Source: Anthoceros angustus
Taxonomy: Eukaryota > Streptophyta > Anthocerotopsida > Anthocerotales > Anthocerotaceae
Length of the DNA stretch: 64,000 bases
Direction: 5' to 3'
Assembly: GCA_010909165.1 (NCBI GenBank)
Contig: MU008149.1
Location: 124,001 to 188,000, forward strand
Part shown: piece by piece, positions 46,331 to 58,412 of the stretch
Layout of the letters: each line of letters opens with the position of its first letter
Position numbering within the stretch: the stretch's first letter is position 1
Notes under the pieces: model-generated
What the model was told of the DNA's origin: nothing
Databases searched by the model: none
The model's input: only the letters and a program-made list of their open reading frames with translations
Translations under genes and position numbers: made by a program

Positions 46331-47983
46331 GGGTCTGTGACACTGTGGCTGTGCTGTCTTTTATGTACACGGATACATACAACAAATACTGTCCGTGTGT
46401 GTGTACATACCTGCACACGGCCCCCGAGGGCCATCGTCACCTAGCCTTCATACGTGCAGCTGCGGTCGGAGCGCCCAAGACGCCTGCCTGCCTGCCTGCC
46501 TGCCTGCCTGCTGCCTCGGCCGATGCTGCTGCTTCTTCTTCTGCTTCCGAAGGCCTTCTACGGTACCGGTGATCCACCAGTCGCGGTTCCTTGTGGGTCG
46601 CGGACTCGGAGATCCCAGCCTCGACTGGTACTGGGCGGTGGGGCTGGCGATGGTGGCGGTGGGTGGGCGATATCGGCCGACTCCGGGCTGGAGCAGTCGA
46701 TCGCGCCTGGGAGAGGCCCACCAAGGCAGCCACACGCAGTGCAGCAAAGGGCAGCCTGGGCCCTGGCTATGGCGTCGGGTTGGGCTCTCTCGCCCCGTAT
46801 GGGACTCCGACTCGTGGCGGTGTCGGACAGCATCGATCCGTGGCATTTGCGTTCACGGAAGGGGGCTCGGGCGGGGCTGTACAGATGTGTACATGCAAGG
46901 CGACGGAAAACCCACCACGAATCACCAGTCTGAGACTGAGAGCGCACCGAGGCCCGGGCCCGGGCTGCTGTTGTGTTGTGATCAGAGACGCAGAGCTCTG
47001 TGGCGTGCGACAGAATTAGAAAGCCCAGTCGGGCCGCGACCCAACGTCGGGTTGGTTCTCGGCTGGCCCGCCTTCGTACTTGCGATCTGCGCAGCGATCC
47101 CGACACAGGGCCGACGCGATCCCCAGGAGGGCTGGGGCCCTTGGCTGTAGCGGGCGAGGGCGCCGTTGCCATGGCCAGGGCTTGCGCACTCTTGTATTAT
47201 GTATATTTATCTGAGGGCTGTAGCAAGGGGGAGCGTGGGTGGCGCACACCGCCACGCCGGTCTCACTCTCCTCAGCTTCTTGTGAGGTCGCGGGGAATCC
47301 ACATCCATGCATCAGCCTGATCTCACCACGGCATCTCGGATTCCAGGCGGAGAGCCAAATTATTCGCTTCCCCCGGGCCCATACGCCCATACTATTGCCA
47401 CCAACGCAACGTGTTACGCGACGGCACGGAACGTAACGTGACGGAACGGGAACCCACCACCGTTCCGTCCGTTTCTTCCGTCCCTCCTTACAAACTATGT
47501 GCTCCCCAGCCCCCTCCAGGGCCCGCCCACAATTCGCCAGATTCGTGATTCGCGCCCTGGCCCACGCCTGTCCAGGGCCGGTGCCGGGCCTGCCCCGACC
47601 TCCTCTTCTATACCGTGCAAGCCAAGCTTTACCCCCCGCCCTCTCAATGTTCTTACCCCCATTTTAATGTCCTTGCATGGCCCCGTACGGACGATCGGCG
47701 GCCTGCACCCCGGCCCGATTCGGGCCGCCCCCGCGTGATGGCCGCCGGCTTTTATCACTCCTTTTGAGGCCGCCCTCCCATTAAACGCTTGCCAGCCTTT
47801 AATTGCCTTGCCACTGTTTTTTAACCCTTTACTGGCCATTCTTTAAATCTACCCACCATCCACATATTATTAACATAGTTAACCCATTCGTACCTATCAT
47901 GAGAGATAAAATTATCCAAAAAAATTTACAATCTTGTTTGAAGCACATACTTACCTATAATATTTTCAAAGTGTGTATGTGTT

Positions 47984-49097
47984 GCAAGAGAAAATAGTTT
48001 AAGTTCATTTTTATACATAAAGTCAAACTAAAACATAAGGGTGCAAATGGATTGAAAGAGGGCATAATCCTATGAATTATCCTAAGACAAACAAAACAGT
48101 ATATGCATCATTACCCGATCACCCCATAGTGATTGGTCTACAGCACTTTATAATATGCATGAGCATAAAAGTATATGATTATGCTAGTCATCTACACATA
48201 TAATATCCATCGTAATATGCTGTTTCCTCATAATAAACACGTGGATATGACGGCTGGCAATTGCAGAATAAACTTCATAGAGAAAATAAAACTTATACAC
48301 TATTATTATTTAACGACGCCCTAGAGATGCAATAGAATCTTATTGGATCATGAACCATGATTTTAAATTTGACTTAGAAATACAAAGATTTAGATGTTGT
48401 GATGTCAGCTTTTTGTCCGCTTTTTCATGAGATGCCCACATACAAGCCATTTTTCTAACATTGCCAAGTGTTATTAGTCTTCTTATTTTCTTGAAAAGAT
48501 TCATGCAGCAAACTACTCTTACTTCAGTATTCCTTGTATTCCTACTTCGGGTCCGCACTTTAAATGATAAAGCAAGCTTCATTTTATGAAAAATTATGAG
48601 AGAAGATGCTCTATTACATAATATGCTTAGTCTAGGTAGAAATAAACTCCATATTCGTTATGTGTGGTACAACCTTGACGTACAATCATTTTGAATGTTT
48701 ACTTGTGATAGTTCTCTTTTATGGGTGTGATACCATAAAATACACCTAACATATTGAGACAGAGACAATAATTAATAGTTAGAGGCCAAAATAATTCACT
48801 AGAATAGTGACAACTACTCCATGTATAATATATTTTACAATCAAGTACAATTAGGATAAGTTTCACATTAAAAAGGGACACAAACATTCTTACACTAACT
48901 ATATCTTTTGTCCATATGGGTAGATACATTTAACTATACCATACAAACTCCCACTATATGGAGCGCTTGTTCACACACATACCAAGTGTGAATAAGAGGT
49001 GGAGTGACGAGGATGATGAAGTTATGATTGCACTGCTTTCTTTCAAGAGAACTTTGAAGATACACAAGCTTTTGAAACCAGTTGGCCAAGAAGGCCA
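47984..49097. repeat. 1.1-kb AT-rich direct duplication, arm 1
   Basis: From gcaagagaaaatagtttaag to ccagttggccaagaaggcc. Arm 2 is at 49261-50367 and is nearly identical, apart from a local difference at acggctggcaattgcag/acatattgcg and a few short indels. No recognisable gene; the longest open frame (minus, 48340-48582) is present in both arms and has no recognisable motif. Confidence 0.95.
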
Positions 49098-49260
49098 TGG
49101 CCGGGGCGGTGTGTGGTGTGGATTAAGTATAAGAGGAAGAAGAAGGCTTCTGAAGTCCATGTCTGAGTCTCTATCAATAGCACACCAATGGGTGGGAAGG
49201 AAGTTTGGGAGTGCAAATTTGTGATGTGTTGTTGCAAGATGCGATTTCCATCTCCGCTTT

Positions 49261-50367
49261 GCAAGAGAAAATAGTTTAAGTTCATTTTTATACATAAAGT
49301 CAAACTAAAACATAAGGGTGCAAATGGATTGAAAGAGGGCATAATCCTATGAATTATCCTAAGACAAACAAAACAGTATATGCATCATTACCCGATCACC
49401 CCATAGTGATTGGTCTACAGCACTTTATAATGCATGAGCATAAAAGTATATGATTATGCTAGTCATCTACACATATAATATCCATCGTAATATGCTGTTT
49501 CCTCATAATAAACACGTGGATATGACATATTGCGTGAATAAACTTCATAGAGAAAATAAAACTTATACACTATTATTATTTAACGCCCTAGAGATGCAAT
49601 AGAATCTTATTGGATCATGAACCATGATTTTAAATTTGACTTAGAAATACAAAGATTTAGATGTTGTGATGTCAGCTTTTTGTCCGCTTTTTCATGAGAT
49701 GCCCACATACAAGCCATTTTTCTAACATTGCCAAGTGTTATTAGTCTTCTTATTTTCTTGAAAAGATTCATGCAGCAAACTACTCTTACTTCAGTATTCC
49801 TTGTATTCCTACTTCGGGTCCGCACTTTAAATGATAAAGCAAGCTTCATTTTATGAAAAATTATGAGAGAAGATGCTCTATTACATAATATGCTTAGTCT
49901 AGGTAGAAATAAACTCCATATTCGTTATGTGTGGTACAACCTGGACGTACAATCATTTTGAATGTTTACTTGTGATAGTTCTCTTTTATGGGTGTGATAC
50001 CATAATAAAATACACCTAACATATTGAGACAGAGACAATAATTAATAGTTAGAGGCCAAAATAATTCACTAGAATAGTGACAACTACTCCATGTATAATA
50101 TATTTTACAATCAAGTACAATTAGGATAAGTTTCACATTAAAAAGGGACACAAACATTCTTACACTAACTATATCTTTTGTCCATATGGGTAGATACATT
50201 TAACTATACCATACAAACTCCCACTATATGGAGCGCTTGTTCACACACATACCAAGTGTGAATAAGAGGTGGAGTGACGAGGATGATGAAGTTATGATTG
50301 CACTGCTTTCTTTCAAGAGAACTTTGAAGATACACAAGCTTTTGAAACCAGTTGGCCAAGAAGGCCT
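49261..50367. repeat. 1.1-kb AT-rich direct duplication, arm 2
   Basis: Second copy of 47984-49097, separated from it by the 163-bp piece 49098-49260 that matches 44.1 kb. It runs on into the 50.4-50.9 kb minisatellite through ggccttacaa. Confidence 0.95.
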
Positions 50368-50369
50368 TA

Positions 50370-50935
50370 CAATTGGATGCGTTTTAACCATCTTTTGAAA
50401 TGAGTGGGCCACGAAGGCCTTACAATGTCGGATGTTGTCTTAACCACGGGCTCAAAAAGGGCCTTACTATAGCGAGCTCAAAAGCGCCTTACAAAAGCGG
50501 GCTCAAAAGAGCCTTGCAACAGCAGAACCACGGGCTCGCGGGTTGAAAAGGGTCTTACAAAAGCTTTTTTAGATCGGGCTCAAAAGGGCCTTACAATAGC
50601 GGAACATGGGCTCACGGGCTCAAAAGGGCCTTACAATAGCGGAACCATGGGCTCACGGGCTCAAAGGGGCCTTACAATAGAAGAACCACGGGCTCACGGG
50701 CCTTACAATAGCGGAAGGCTTTTCTTTAGATCGGGCGGAAAAGGGCCTTCCAATAGCGCAAGCATGAGCTCACTGGCTCAAAAGGGCCTTGCAGTAGCAA
50801 AAGTTATCTTCTTTAGATCGTGCTGAAAAGGGCCTTACAGTAGCAAAAGTTGTCGTCTTTAGGTCGGGCTCTAAAGGGCCTTACAACAGCGGAACCACGG
50901 GCTCAAAGGGCCTTACAATAGGGACGTTGTCTTCT
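50370..50935. repeat. Degenerate ~40-bp minisatellite
   Basis: About a dozen variable units built on gggctcaaaagggccttaca followed by atagcggaaccatgggctcac. Some units carry an alternative ttttctttagatcg segment. The copies differ in length and sequence. Confidence 0.85.
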
Positions 50936-51335
50936 TTAGATTGCATGGACCATACAACAAACAACTTGACTTGCTGTGTATGCATATTCTTGTATGTACA
51001 TATGTAAGCTTATTTCATTTGTGTATTTATGTGAACCCAGGCTGGGCACAAAAGAAAGTACTAGTATGTAATCATCCTACATACATTGGATGACTTGCAT
51101 ATACTTTGAGATTCTATAGTCCCTTATTACTTCCCTTCTACGCAAACATCTTAATCTTTGTGCCATGACTCTTAGCTCTTGTGTGTGAAAAAAGAAGAAG
51201 AAGAGAATAAAAGATCTTTTTGGTGATTCATGATACCTAGACATGGTGCAAAGTGAGTGAAGTTGTAAGGTTTTTTTTTATGATTCCCTTTTATAAAGTC
51301 CAAAGCTTGTGCCTCCACTATGAGCTCACCCTTGT
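50936..51335. other. AT-rich spacer, nothing recognised
   Basis: Low-complexity AT-rich sequence with a gaagaagaagag run near 51200. No open frame of note. Confidence 0.5.
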
Positions 51336-51913
51336 TTACCCATCATCAATATTACAAGTAAAAGTCTTCAGCACATATATATCATTTTTACTATGCTTAC
51401 ACGTGGATCCTTATACCCAACATGTTTGATTGCGTCACAAAATATTTTTCACTCCTAGGATAAAACTCAAAGGTAAGGAATATAAAAAAGCAAAAAAATA
51501 ATTGGAATATAAGGTCCAGGTGGGGTGCACACTGGCCTTGACAAGCGAACCGGTGGGCTGGCCTAGTTTTTGTAGAGAACAATGACAACATGAAGGGAGG
51601 AATCCCCAAATAAAGGGTTCATGGGTTCATGGTGTTGAGCGTTTTTGACTTTGAAACTGTGTGTGTGGGGAAGAATTGTGCACAACGGGGGTAGAAAGGC
51701 GAAAGGGGAAAAAATTTGGGAAATCAGGCCCGGTGACCCAAGTGGGGGTGGGCCAGCGACTGGAAAAGCGTGCACGTTTGGCTCCCAAGAAGGAGGTGGC
51801 CCAAGTGCGGCCGGCCTACGCCTACGCCCTACGCTTAACCCTGGCCGGGACCCGGCGCCCGGGTCAGGGTTAACGCTTAACCTCGGGTTAGCGGAGGGCT
51901 ACTTGTAGCGCGT
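51336..51913. repeat. WIP-locus upstream module, copy 1
   Basis: Begins acccatcatcaatattacaa and ends acttgtagcgcgtg. A second full copy is at about 59550-60117, and its right half (from gggttcatggtgttgagcg) recurs at 58434-58717. It contains a GC-rich inverted repeat around 51835-51880 (taaccctggccgggaccc / gggtcagggtta). Confidence 0.9.
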
Positions 51914-52755
51914 GAGCCGATGGTCAGGCCCTTTACTTGCTTCCTCAATCTAAGCTTTCGGGCGTGGCCTGGACTCTACTCTGGCTCCTCTCCGCACTCT
52001 CTCTATCGCGCTCCTGCCCTCCCTCTGCCGCTCTCCTCCTGCTCCCTCTGCTGCCGCACCTGTAGCCCCTGCTGCTTCTGCTCCCGCGGCTTCACTCTCC
52101 GCCCGCGCCTGCGCTTGCTTTCGCGATCGGCCTGCTCCAGCTCCACCTCCAGCTTCAGCCCCTGCCCCTGCCCCTGCCGGTGACCCCGCGCGTGGTAGCG
52201 AGGCTGTGCGCTCCGCGGCTCGCCGCGAGCTTTGCATCCGGCCCGCCTGCGCCCGCTGCCGGAGTGTGGCGGAAGTGTGATGGTCTCGCGTGGCTGAGGG
52301 ATCTGCTGATCTCCCCGCCGCGATTCCGCTTTGTGTGCCTTCTTTCTCTGTCAATTCTGGTGTGGTTTGGTGTTGTTTTGCAGCCTGCCTTCGTCGCGGC
52401 TGGTTCCGGTCCCTTTTGTAAGTTTTGCGGCTCGTTTGCGTGCGCTTCTTGCTGTGCGTGGTGCGTGATTCCGGCGGAGCGTTGTGAGCAAAATTTGGTG
52501 TCATTTGGAGTGGTGAGGGTTTGGGGAAGGTGCGGTAGGGTTGCGAACTTGTCGTGGTGTGGTTGGATGGGAGCTTGTTGTTCTCGTCTTCGCGACGCAT
52601 TCTTGTGGAGATAATGCGAAGCGGAGCCTCTAAGCCTTCGGCCAAGCCTCCTGAAGTCCGCTCCTCCGGTGTCTAGCATTGGTGTGGAACTGTCCCGTCT
52701 TGTCGTCGTTCAGGCCTCCGTTATCTGAGCTTTGCGTCCTTGCTGCTGCCTTGTT
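51914..52755 (+). repeat. WIP 5' module, copy 1 of 4
   Basis: An ~830-bp module from gagccgatggtcaggccctt to gagctttgcgtccttgctgc. It is CT-rich at first, then has ccttttgtaagttttgcggc, a good intron donor, so it looks like leader plus 5'-UTR intron of the zinc-finger gene (inference). Other copies: 57254-58083, 58714-59550, 60116-60944. Long frames on both strands are kept open by composition and are not called. Confidence 0.85.
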
Positions 52756-52946
52756 TGAGTGAGTCTTGCTTCATCCCTGCCCGCAGCTGCTGAGCTCCCA
52801 GGGGTTTTGCCCTCGCGAGAGGGCCGTGTTACGCCTCTCTAGGTGGTGTTCAATTGCTGCTGGTGCCGGTGCCGGTGCCGCAAGGTAGCTAATTGGCTCC
52901 CCCGCAGGGAGAGGAGAGGTCGGGAGGCATTGCAGTGGGAGCGAGA

Positions 52947-54490
52947 ATGAGCTCACGTTACCAGCAGCAGAACAGTTCAGTCGCAGTGCCGAGGCATCCC
53001 AGCGCCATAGCCGCCCACCAGCAGCCTCACCCGCTGCCCTCCCATGGATGGCTCAATCAGCACATGACCGGGCTCGGTCACTCGCACTCACAGCCGGCCT
53101 TCCCGATGGGAATTTCCAGCGGCGGCTCCTTCCCGCTGGACCTCAATTCCTCCACCTTCACCTCCTCGCACCCGGCGTCCGGTGCCAACTTCCTGCTGGA
53201 TTCCAACCACCAGTTCTTCACCGACTTCAATCCTCACTCCGCCCGCCAGTCTTCAGCCATAGCCACAGCTCCAGCCTCATCCTCCATGCTGGCCGAGCCC
53301 TCCTCCCCTCGGGCTCCCAGAACAGCAACATCTCCAGCACCTCCAGCCGCGACGCACACGGCTACTGCCAGTCGCAGCAGCAGCCGCTCTACGCCCGCCA
53401 CTTCCTTCAGGTGCCAGTCCAGCAGCAGCAGCAACAGGAAGAGGAAGGCGGCCATGCTGTTGTGACGCCGCCATCTCCAGAGCCGCCGGCTGCGAGCCAG
53501 TGCAACAGCAGCAACCTTCCCTTCACCAGCCTCAGCCCGCCTAGGGCGCGCGGTCGCTGCAACACCACCATCAGGACGGCCATTCTCCTGCGAGGTGCCA
53601 ATGTGGAGTGCGAGGACGACACTGAATCCGGCGACGACGTCACGGTGGCTCTTCCTCTCGGCCCGGCAGCAGGACAGGATGCGATAGGGATGCGTGAGCT
53701 GGGATCCGCGTGCCTGGATCCGCTCAGCCTGGCGGAGCGGGGCGCGCCTACCAGATGCAGCGCAGCCGTGGCAGGCCGCCGGAAGGCCAGTACTGGATTC
53801 CCACTCCCGCGCAGATCCTTGTCGGCCCTACGCAGTTCTCCTGCCCCGTCTGCCAGAAGACCTTCAATCGCTTCAACAACATGCAGGTAATGGCACGTCC
53901 GAATTCCCTTGCTTCTTCTTCTGCATGCATTGCTGCGAGCTCGGCTATGGTGGAAGCACGCTCTTGTTTCATTCATTCGCATTTGTTTCACCTCTCACAC
54001 GCTCCTCTCCGCTCTGCCATGCTATGTACCACCAGATGCACATGTGGGGCCACGGCTCGCAGTACAGGAAGGGCCCGGAATCTCTCCGCGGGACGCAGCC
54101 GACAGCCAGGCTGCGCCTGCCGTGCTACTGCTGCCACCAGGGCTGCCGCAACAACATTGAGCACCCGCGGGCGAAGCCGCTCAAGGACTTCCGCACTCTT
54201 CAGACTCACTACAAGCGGAAGCACGGGATGAAGCCGTTCGAGTGCCGGAAGTGCGGGAAGGCGTTCGCGGTGCGGGAGACTGGCACTCACGAGAAGAATT
54301 GCGGGAAGCTGTGGTACTGCATCTGCGGCTCCGACTTCAAGCACAAGCGCAGCCTCAAGGACCACATCCGGGCATTCGGCAAGGCCACGCCGCGGGCCAG
54401 GGCAACGACTCCTGCGGCGAGGACGAGGAGGACGCCGCATCTGACGAAGTGGACGACGTCGACGACAACATGTCTGCCGGATCCCAATAA
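52947..54490 (+). pseudogene. WIP-type C2H2 zinc-finger transcription factor, copy A (frame-broken)
   Basis: A WIP-subfamily nuclear DNA-binding protein (relatives include TRANSPARENT TESTA 1 and NO TRANSMITTING TRACT). The start MSSRYQQQNSSVAVPRHPS at 52947 leads a Ser/Gln/His-rich N-terminus. The WIP signature [20 protein letters not shown] is readable near 53790. An intron at 53887-54035 follows NNMQ, and exon 2 (54036 on) carries [19 protein letters not shown] and the remaining zinc fingers. Several indels break it. The frame changes near 53300 in the Ser-rich region. One base is missing at 53740 (gagcggggcgcgcc, against gagcgggagcgcgcc in copy B). Three bases are missing near 54275, turning [10 protein letters not shown] into RETGTHEKN. 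One base is missing near 54382, shifting the C-terminus. The two single-base losses in the zinc-finger half lie on either side of the fingers. Either a recent pseudogene or sequence error. Confidence 0.85.
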
Positions 54491-56140
54491 CACTCACCTC
54501 GAGCTCGACCTCACCTCAGAGCCGCCACTTCGACCTGACTCCCCGCCCTGTCTGCCACCAACACACTCTCAGGTCCGTGTTTGTACATGCCAGGGACACG
54601 CTTTAGAGTCGGTTTGTAGCACGCAGTCGTCCTCTCCATCTCTAGAGACTTGCTGCCCTGACTCTCTGCAGACTCGTGCTGACTTCACTTCTCCATCTCT
54701 TCTCAAGTAGTAGACCACCCTTCTTCGTGCTTGCTTACTTATATTCATGGGCGATCCTCGCATTGCTTCTTTATTCCTTACCTTGCCTTGCTCTTCCTGC
54801 ACCCTCGGCTTCCCTTTGCCGGGGATGGGAAGCCTTATATACACCTCACCTGCTAACGCCCGCCCGCCCGCAGCGTCCTTAGAGTCGCTCCGATTCAGGT
54901 TAATTTGACCCCTTGGTTCCAGAGTTCCCTCTCCTTTTTGCGGTCCGAGCCATGGATGGGTTTTTGCGCAGCTCCAGCATGTTCCCCGGCCTCCCTCCAA
55001 CAAAACAAGCAGGCAGGTCGGATGAACGGGCTGGTGCAACTTTTTTTGTCCCGTTCTTTCTCTTGTTCCAGCCAACAGACAGGGCCGGTCCGGTGGCTGG
55101 AGCCTGCGGGTCAGATCTGGTCCTCCGCGTGATCATGTCCATGGATGGACGTGGATGGATGGAGTCATCAGGAGGCTCAGGATGGCATGCGTAGGATTTA
55201 GATGACAGGCTCAACACGGAACTTGAAGGCTGGCTAGCAGGCTTTGGCCGACAGGAGCAGGCAGGGCGGGCCAGGGTAGGGACGCAACGTTGATGCGCGT
55301 CTCAACTTTCTTGGGTTGCAGCCGGCTGCTGCTGCCATAGCCAGGGAGCTAGGACTGCCTCTGCGGGTCTCTGTGTTGGTAGCATTTGTAATTATATCAC
55401 TAGAGTTGAAGGAAACGGTTCTCATTCGTACCGTAAGTGACTTCAAAGTTGGTGACTCTTACAATTTGCACAGTTCTTTCGTCTTCCATTCTAGACCCTT
55501 CCTCCATCCCTCCTTCCTTGATGTGCTTGGACATGGACCTGGACCCCGCCCTAGAAACATCTAACCGTATGTATCTACTGCAAAGCCATCTGGACTTCCA
55601 AATTTTGTAAGCTTCCGGAAGAAGCAATGTGTTTTTGCTCTATCAAGTTGGCTTTTAAGTGCTTTCTTTCTCGTAGTCTCACGTAAGCGCCAGCCTCCGG
55701 TACAGCATCCAACTTGGGGTGCTTGCAGCGTCGATCGGTCACGCCTTGTCCCCTGCAGCGACGAGCAAGGCAGCATCTGCCTGCCGGGTGACGACGTATC
55801 CAGGTCACCCAGAAGCGTATGTACGATGTACACCGAGGGTATAAGGCGCACGGTGACGCTGATGAGGTGGCCAGTGAAAACAACGTGGCTTGCGATGACC
55901 CGCACTGGGATCGGCAAGGCAGCGTAAGTACATCCAGAGTACCGTAAGCCAGGCCCAGGCGCAGGCCCTGGGCCTCGGCCATGGGCTCCACCCTCGATCG
56001 CCATAGGCGGAGAGATGTATCCGTTTGACCAGTTCCCAGATTCGGATTTGTCGCAACATGGGGCTTGCGCACTGGGACAGATAGAGGCTTGCCACAAGAT
56101 GCCCATAAAAACTGCTTCAAAGAATAACAGCAACGCTCGC
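54491..56140. repeat. 3' flank of WIP copy A, repeated after copy B
   Basis: The zinc-finger exons and this flank (53465-56140) recur from 61585 to the window end, so the second copy is cut by the edge. It includes probable 3' UTR, then GC-rich sequence. A plus-strand stretch at 56003-56140 (MYPFDQFPDSDLSQHGACAL, ending in a stop) and splice-like signals near 55434 and 55920 hint at a small gene, but I recognise nothing. Confidence 0.7.
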
Positions 56141-56149
56141 TAGAGGCCG

Positions 56150-57253
56150 GTACATGACATTATAGGTAGCCACTGTAGCCAGCCCACACCCTTATTCTTT
56201 CCGACACACCTCGACAGTTGTATTCCAACTGCTGGGCCTCCAGGGACGAGTTGCTTGCAGCAAAGCAAACCCGGGTCCTGGGTCCTGGGTCCTGGCTCCC
56301 GCTCCCGCTCCCGCTCCCGGCTTCGTAATCGGAATCGGAATCGGAGGCAGAGGCGGAGGCGGAGGCGGAACCGGAACCACACCCTATTTTCCATATTTTC
56401 ATGCAAAGTGATGCAGGGTGTGGCAGCCACAGACTGGGAAGGAAAAGAATCGGCGCTGCTCGGCATCCTGGCGATAAAGGGCTCGCCCCACTGGCTCCTC
56501 CTTCCTGAAATGGATCTGATCCGATGTGGGGCCGCCTCTTCTCTTTCCCAGAGGTCCTCCTCTCCTCTCCCTCGCCCTCGCCCTCGCCCTCGCCGGCCAG
56601 GGCAGAGCAAACCAAACCCTAATCCGGGATTTGGCATTTATGAATGTGGCATTAATAATATTATGGACCTCCAAACAGGAGTCGGCTCCAGACAAGGCTG
56701 GCGTCAGCAGGACGATGTTAGCTTACGGACAGATTTGGTGATGGCGCGGGCGGGTTGTTGGAAATCCCAACCTGAAGCTGGAGTCTGGACAGTGGCAAGG
56801 GCAAGGCACTGGAGACAGCCTTGGGAGCTGACACACGCTTAGCCAATGATTTGGAGGCGGTGGTCACATAGCGGCAGACTGCATTGGCTCTGCTGCTGCC
56901 CAAAGCGTGCTGGCTGGCGGGTTTGCTATTTCAAGAGGTTGGATTAGAGCAAGGCCAATAGTGTGTGCACAGGGCTTGCAGGAGATGTGAGCAGGACGCG
57001 GAAAGGAAGGTTCTTGCTGTAACCTGCTTCCAAATCGCGCTTTATTTTGTCTGTGGCGGGAACAGGTTGACTCGTGGCTTCACGATCTCCTCGTATCCGC
57101 CAAACCCACCGCCGGCAGCATTGACTGGCACTGGCAGCCGTGTGTTTGTGTGATGGCTCTGTACAGCTGTTGGAGGAGGTTTTCTGTTGGTGTGTTGATT
57201 TTGTGTGTTCGGCTGTGTTGTGTGGGGGAACTGGGACTGGGAGAGGAAGGAGG
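56150..57253. other. Unique spacer between WIP copy A and the amplified modules
   Basis: No recognisable gene. It contains simple repeats (gggtcct)n and (cccgct)n at 56270-56315, (cggaat) and (gaggcg) runs at 56330-56370, and (cctcgc)n at 56570-56600. Confidence 0.5.
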
Positions 57254-58083
57254 AGCCGATGGTCAGGCCCTTTACTTGCTTCCTCAATCTAAGCTTTCGG
57301 GCGTGGCCTGGACTCTACTCTGGCTCCTCTCCGCACTCTCTATCGCGCTCCTGCCCTCCCTCTGCCGCTCTCCTCCTGCTCCCTCTGCTGCCGCACCTGT
57401 AGCCCCTGCTTCTGCTCCAGCTTCACTCTCCGCCCGCGCCTGCGCTTGCTTTCGCGATCGGCCTGCTCCAGCTCCACCTCCAGCTTCAGCCCCTGCCCCT
57501 GCCCCTGCCGGTGACCCCGCGCGTGGTAGCGAGGCTGTGCGCTCCGCGGCTCGCCGCGAGCTTTGCATCCGGCCCGCCTGCGCCCGCTGCCGGAGTGTGT
57601 GGCGGAAGTGTGATGGTCTCGCGTGGCTGAGGGGATCTGCTGATCTCCCGCCGCGATTCCGCTTTGTGTGCCTTCTTTCTCTGTCAATTCTGGTGTGGTT
57701 TGGTGTTGTTTTGCAGCCTGCCTTCGTCGCGGCTGGTTCCGGTCCCTTTGTAAGTTTTGCGGCTCGTTTGCGTGCGCTTCTTGCTGTGCGTGGTGCGTGA
57801 TTCCGGCGGAGCGTTGTGAGCAAAATTTGGTGTCATTTGGAGTGGTGAGGGTTTGGGGAAGGTGCGGTAGGGTTGCGAACTTGTCGTGGTGTGGTTGGAT
57901 GGGAGCTTGTTGTTCTCGTCTTCGCGACGCATTCTTGTGGAGATAATGCGAAGCGGAGCCTCTAAGCCTTCGGCCAAGCCTCCTGAAGTCCGCTCCTCCG
58001 GTGTCTAGCATTGGTGTGGAACTGTCCCGTCTTGTCGTCGTTCAGGCCTCCGTTATCTGAGCTTTGCGTCCTTGCTGCCTTGT
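57254..58083 (+). repeat. WIP 5' module, copy 2 of 4
   Basis: Starts abruptly after unique sequence (aggaaggag|gagccgatgg) and continues into an N-terminal coding segment. It shares the short form gcttctgctccagcttcact with copy 4, whereas copies 1 and 3 have gctgcttctgctccgcggc-type sequence. Confidence 0.9.
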
Positions 58084-58276
58084 TTGAGTGAGTCTTGCTT
58101 CATCCCTGCCCGCAGCTGCTGCTGAGCTCCCAGGGTTTGCCCTCGCGAGAGGGCCGTGTTACGCCTCTCTAGGTGGTGTTCAATTGCTGCTGGTGCCGGT
58201 GCCGGTGCCGCAAGGTAGCTAATTGGCTCCCCCGCAGGGAGAGGAGAGGTCGGGAGGCATTGCAGTGGGAGCGAGA

Positions 58277-58412
58277 ATGAGCTCACGTTACCAGCAGCAG
58301 AACAGTTCAGTCGCAGTGCCGAGGCATCCCAGCGCCATAGCCGCCCACCAGCAGCCTCACCCGCTGCCCTCCCATGGATGGCTCAATCAGCACATGACCG
58401 GGCTCGGTCACT
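58277..58412 (+). pseudogene. WIP N-terminal fragment
   Basis: Repeats the first ~45 codons of copy A (MSSRYQQQ ... WLNQHMTGLGH), then breaks off at ctcggtcactgcactctcc and enters the upstream module. No zinc fingers follow. Confidence 0.9.

Larger units (their letters stand above)
40507..47983. other. Gene-free GC-rich stretch with simple repeats
   Basis: No recognisable domain in any frame. Simple repeats: (tcgag)n at 40926-40966, (gacgctt)n at 41240-41268, (ctggtg)n at 41895-41940, cccgggt repeats at 45845-45880, the (ctctgg)n tract at 46213-46330 and (cctg)n at 46484-46512. The segment 44108-44290 is repeated at 49089-49267. Short open frames at 44740-45036 and 48958-49100 (RWSDEDDEVMIALLSFKRT, resembling a SANT/Myb start) are noted, but too little remains to call genes. 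Confidence 0.5.

Noticed and set aside
46171-46572. Ala/Leu-rich repeat proteins
   Set aside because: They are produced by the (ctctgg)n hexanucleotide tract. The repeat period is a multiple of three and no domain is present.
52155-52679. Conserved minus-strand protein MLDTGGADFRRLGRRLRG present in each 5' module
   Set aside because: It recurs only because the module is duplicated. No motif, and frames on both strands are kept open by the GC-rich composition.
57150-57800. 216-codon plus-strand frame with hydrophobic segments
   Set aside because: It crosses the unique/module junction and uses the Ala/Pro-rich leader sequence; other copies start elsewhere. Composition-driven.
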